A stretch of 5,779 nucleotides of DNA from Leptolyngbyaceae cyanobacterium CSSed165cm_216 (GTDB lineage Bacteria; Cyanobacteriota; Cyanobacteriia; Phormidesmidales; Phormidesmidaceae). Positions 5,318 through 5,779 of this stretch are shown in pieces; position 1 is the stretch's first letter; each line of letters starts with the position of its first letter. The notes beneath the pieces are model-generated. The model saw only the letters and a program-made list of their open reading frames with translations, made no database searches and was not told where the DNA came from. The stretch covers positions 1-5,779 of the forward strand of contig SLIY01000125.1 of assembly GCA_007135385.1 (NCBI GenBank). The letters run 5' to 3'. The position numbers and the translations under genes were made by a program.

Positions 5318-5413
5318 ACAATCCCATAGCTTAGACCGCTACAAGCTGGGGAAATCCAGACCTCAGTCAAGGCATACCTGACTCAGTTGGGCATCGCCAT
5401 AGGGTAATCCCGC

Positions 5414-5779
5414 TTACCCTGGATCCCGCTCAACCAAAATCACGTTTTCGGTCACCTGCTCAAAGGTGTCATCGTGGCTAATCACAAACAGTTGCTGAAA
5501 CGTCTTGATGCGGCCAATGGCCTCTGCTAAGCCCTGGCGGCGAGGGCGATCCAGGTTGGTGGTGGGTTCGTCAAAAAAGGCAATGTCCACATCGGCCAGC
5601 ACTTTGAGTAGGGCCAAACGCACCGCCAGGGCGGCACACATTTGCTCTCCTCCTGAAAGATTGACGAAACGTCGCTGGTTGGGGCCGTCCTGCACCACAA
5701 TTTCGTAATCTCGGGTCCACTGTAACGCCACATTGGGGCGGTTGAGCAAATCTCGAAACAGCCGATCCGCCTGATAGGA
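5414..5779 (-). CDS. Rad50/SbcC-like SMC-family ATPase, C-terminal part (5' end beyond window)
   Basis: The frame is open from the right edge to TAA at 5414, giving 121 residues of C-terminal sequence. It has the second half of an ABC-type head domain. The signature motif LSGGEQ is at 41-46, Walker B (DIAFFDEPT) at 65-73, the D-loop NLD at 75-77 and the switch histidine in VISHDDTFE at 99-107. RRQGL after the D-loop is typical of the Rad50/SbcC group, which with SbcD/Mre11 processes DNA ends and breaks. Walker A and the coiled coils would lie outside the window. Archaeal Rad50-like and other AAA_23-type SMC proteins cannot be told apart from SbcC here. All catalytic motifs that should be in this part are intact, so it looks functional. 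Confidence 0.88.
   Translation of the reverse strand, partial: SYQADRLFRDLLNRPNVALQWTRDYEIVVQDGPNQRRFVNLSGGEQMCAALAVRLALLKVLADVDIAFFDEPTTNLDRPRRQGLAEAIGRIKTFQQLFVISHDDTFEQVTENVILVERDPG

Larger units (their letters stand above)
5019..5413. other. Non-coding region with two GC-rich hairpins
   Basis: This lies between the 3' end of the SMC-like ATPase gene and the start of the pentapeptide gene, both on the minus strand. No convincing open frame is seen. It contains a 10 bp palindrome TCGGTACCGA (5123-5132), two GTTAAC sites, two strong hairpins (5222-5242 and 5293-5317) and a bulged 7 bp hairpin (5365-5383). The pentapeptide gene promoter must lie here, but no clear -10/-35 pair could be chosen. 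Confidence 0.5.

Noticed and set aside
5365..5383. Bulged 7 bp hairpin just past the ATPase stop as a terminator
   Set aside because: The stem is short and bulged and no T-tract follows on the minus strand, so it cannot be called a terminator.

Overview
The window looks like a piece of a cyanobacterial chromosome. It carries five perfect copies of the GCGATCGC (HIP1) octamer in 5.8 kb, which is typical of cyanobacterial genomes. Several of the proteins resemble families I know mainly as conserved cyanobacterial hypotheticals. Codons are moderately GC-rich, which would fit a Leptolyngbya-like filamentous lineage, but the genus cannot be fixed from this sequence. No tRNA, rRNA, CRISPR array or intact insertion sequence is visible.

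Layout. Positions 1-1931 hold three genes, all on the minus strand and read from right to left. They encode a small membrane-anchored protein (1521-1931), a putative lipoprotein with a worn LytM/M23-like C-terminal half (961-1476), and a secreted Pro/Glu-rich protein with a conserved cyanobacterial domain (1-908). The last one runs off the left edge. Gaps of 44 and 52 bp suggest one operon of envelope proteins. Upstream lies a signal-dense 190 bp spacer with a hairpin, an imperfect dyad, a perfect 2 x 12 bp tandem repeat and a 14 bp palindrome. Next comes a 322-residue minus-strand protein (2126-3094) with a coiled coil and a hydrophobic C-terminus. Its promoter seems to sit inside a perfect 9+9 bp inverted repeat.

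A 484 bp non-coding stretch with a large two-tier hairpin separates it from the only plus-strand gene, an MlaE-family lipid ABC transporter permease (3579-4454). That gene ends 3 bp from the end of a convergent pentapeptide-repeat protein gene (4458-5018, minus). A second non-coding stretch (5019-5413) with two GC-rich hairpins follows. The window closes with the 3' end of a Rad50/SbcC-like ATPase gene (5414-5779, minus).

How they fit together. The three-gene cluster and the permease all point to the cell envelope. The pentapeptide protein and the SMC-like ATPase are separate housekeeping or accessory functions. No complete known multi-gene system such as a defence, CRISPR or biosynthetic locus is present. 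The least explained items are the three-gene envelope cluster, the operator-like palindrome at 3118-3146 and the structured intergenic regions.
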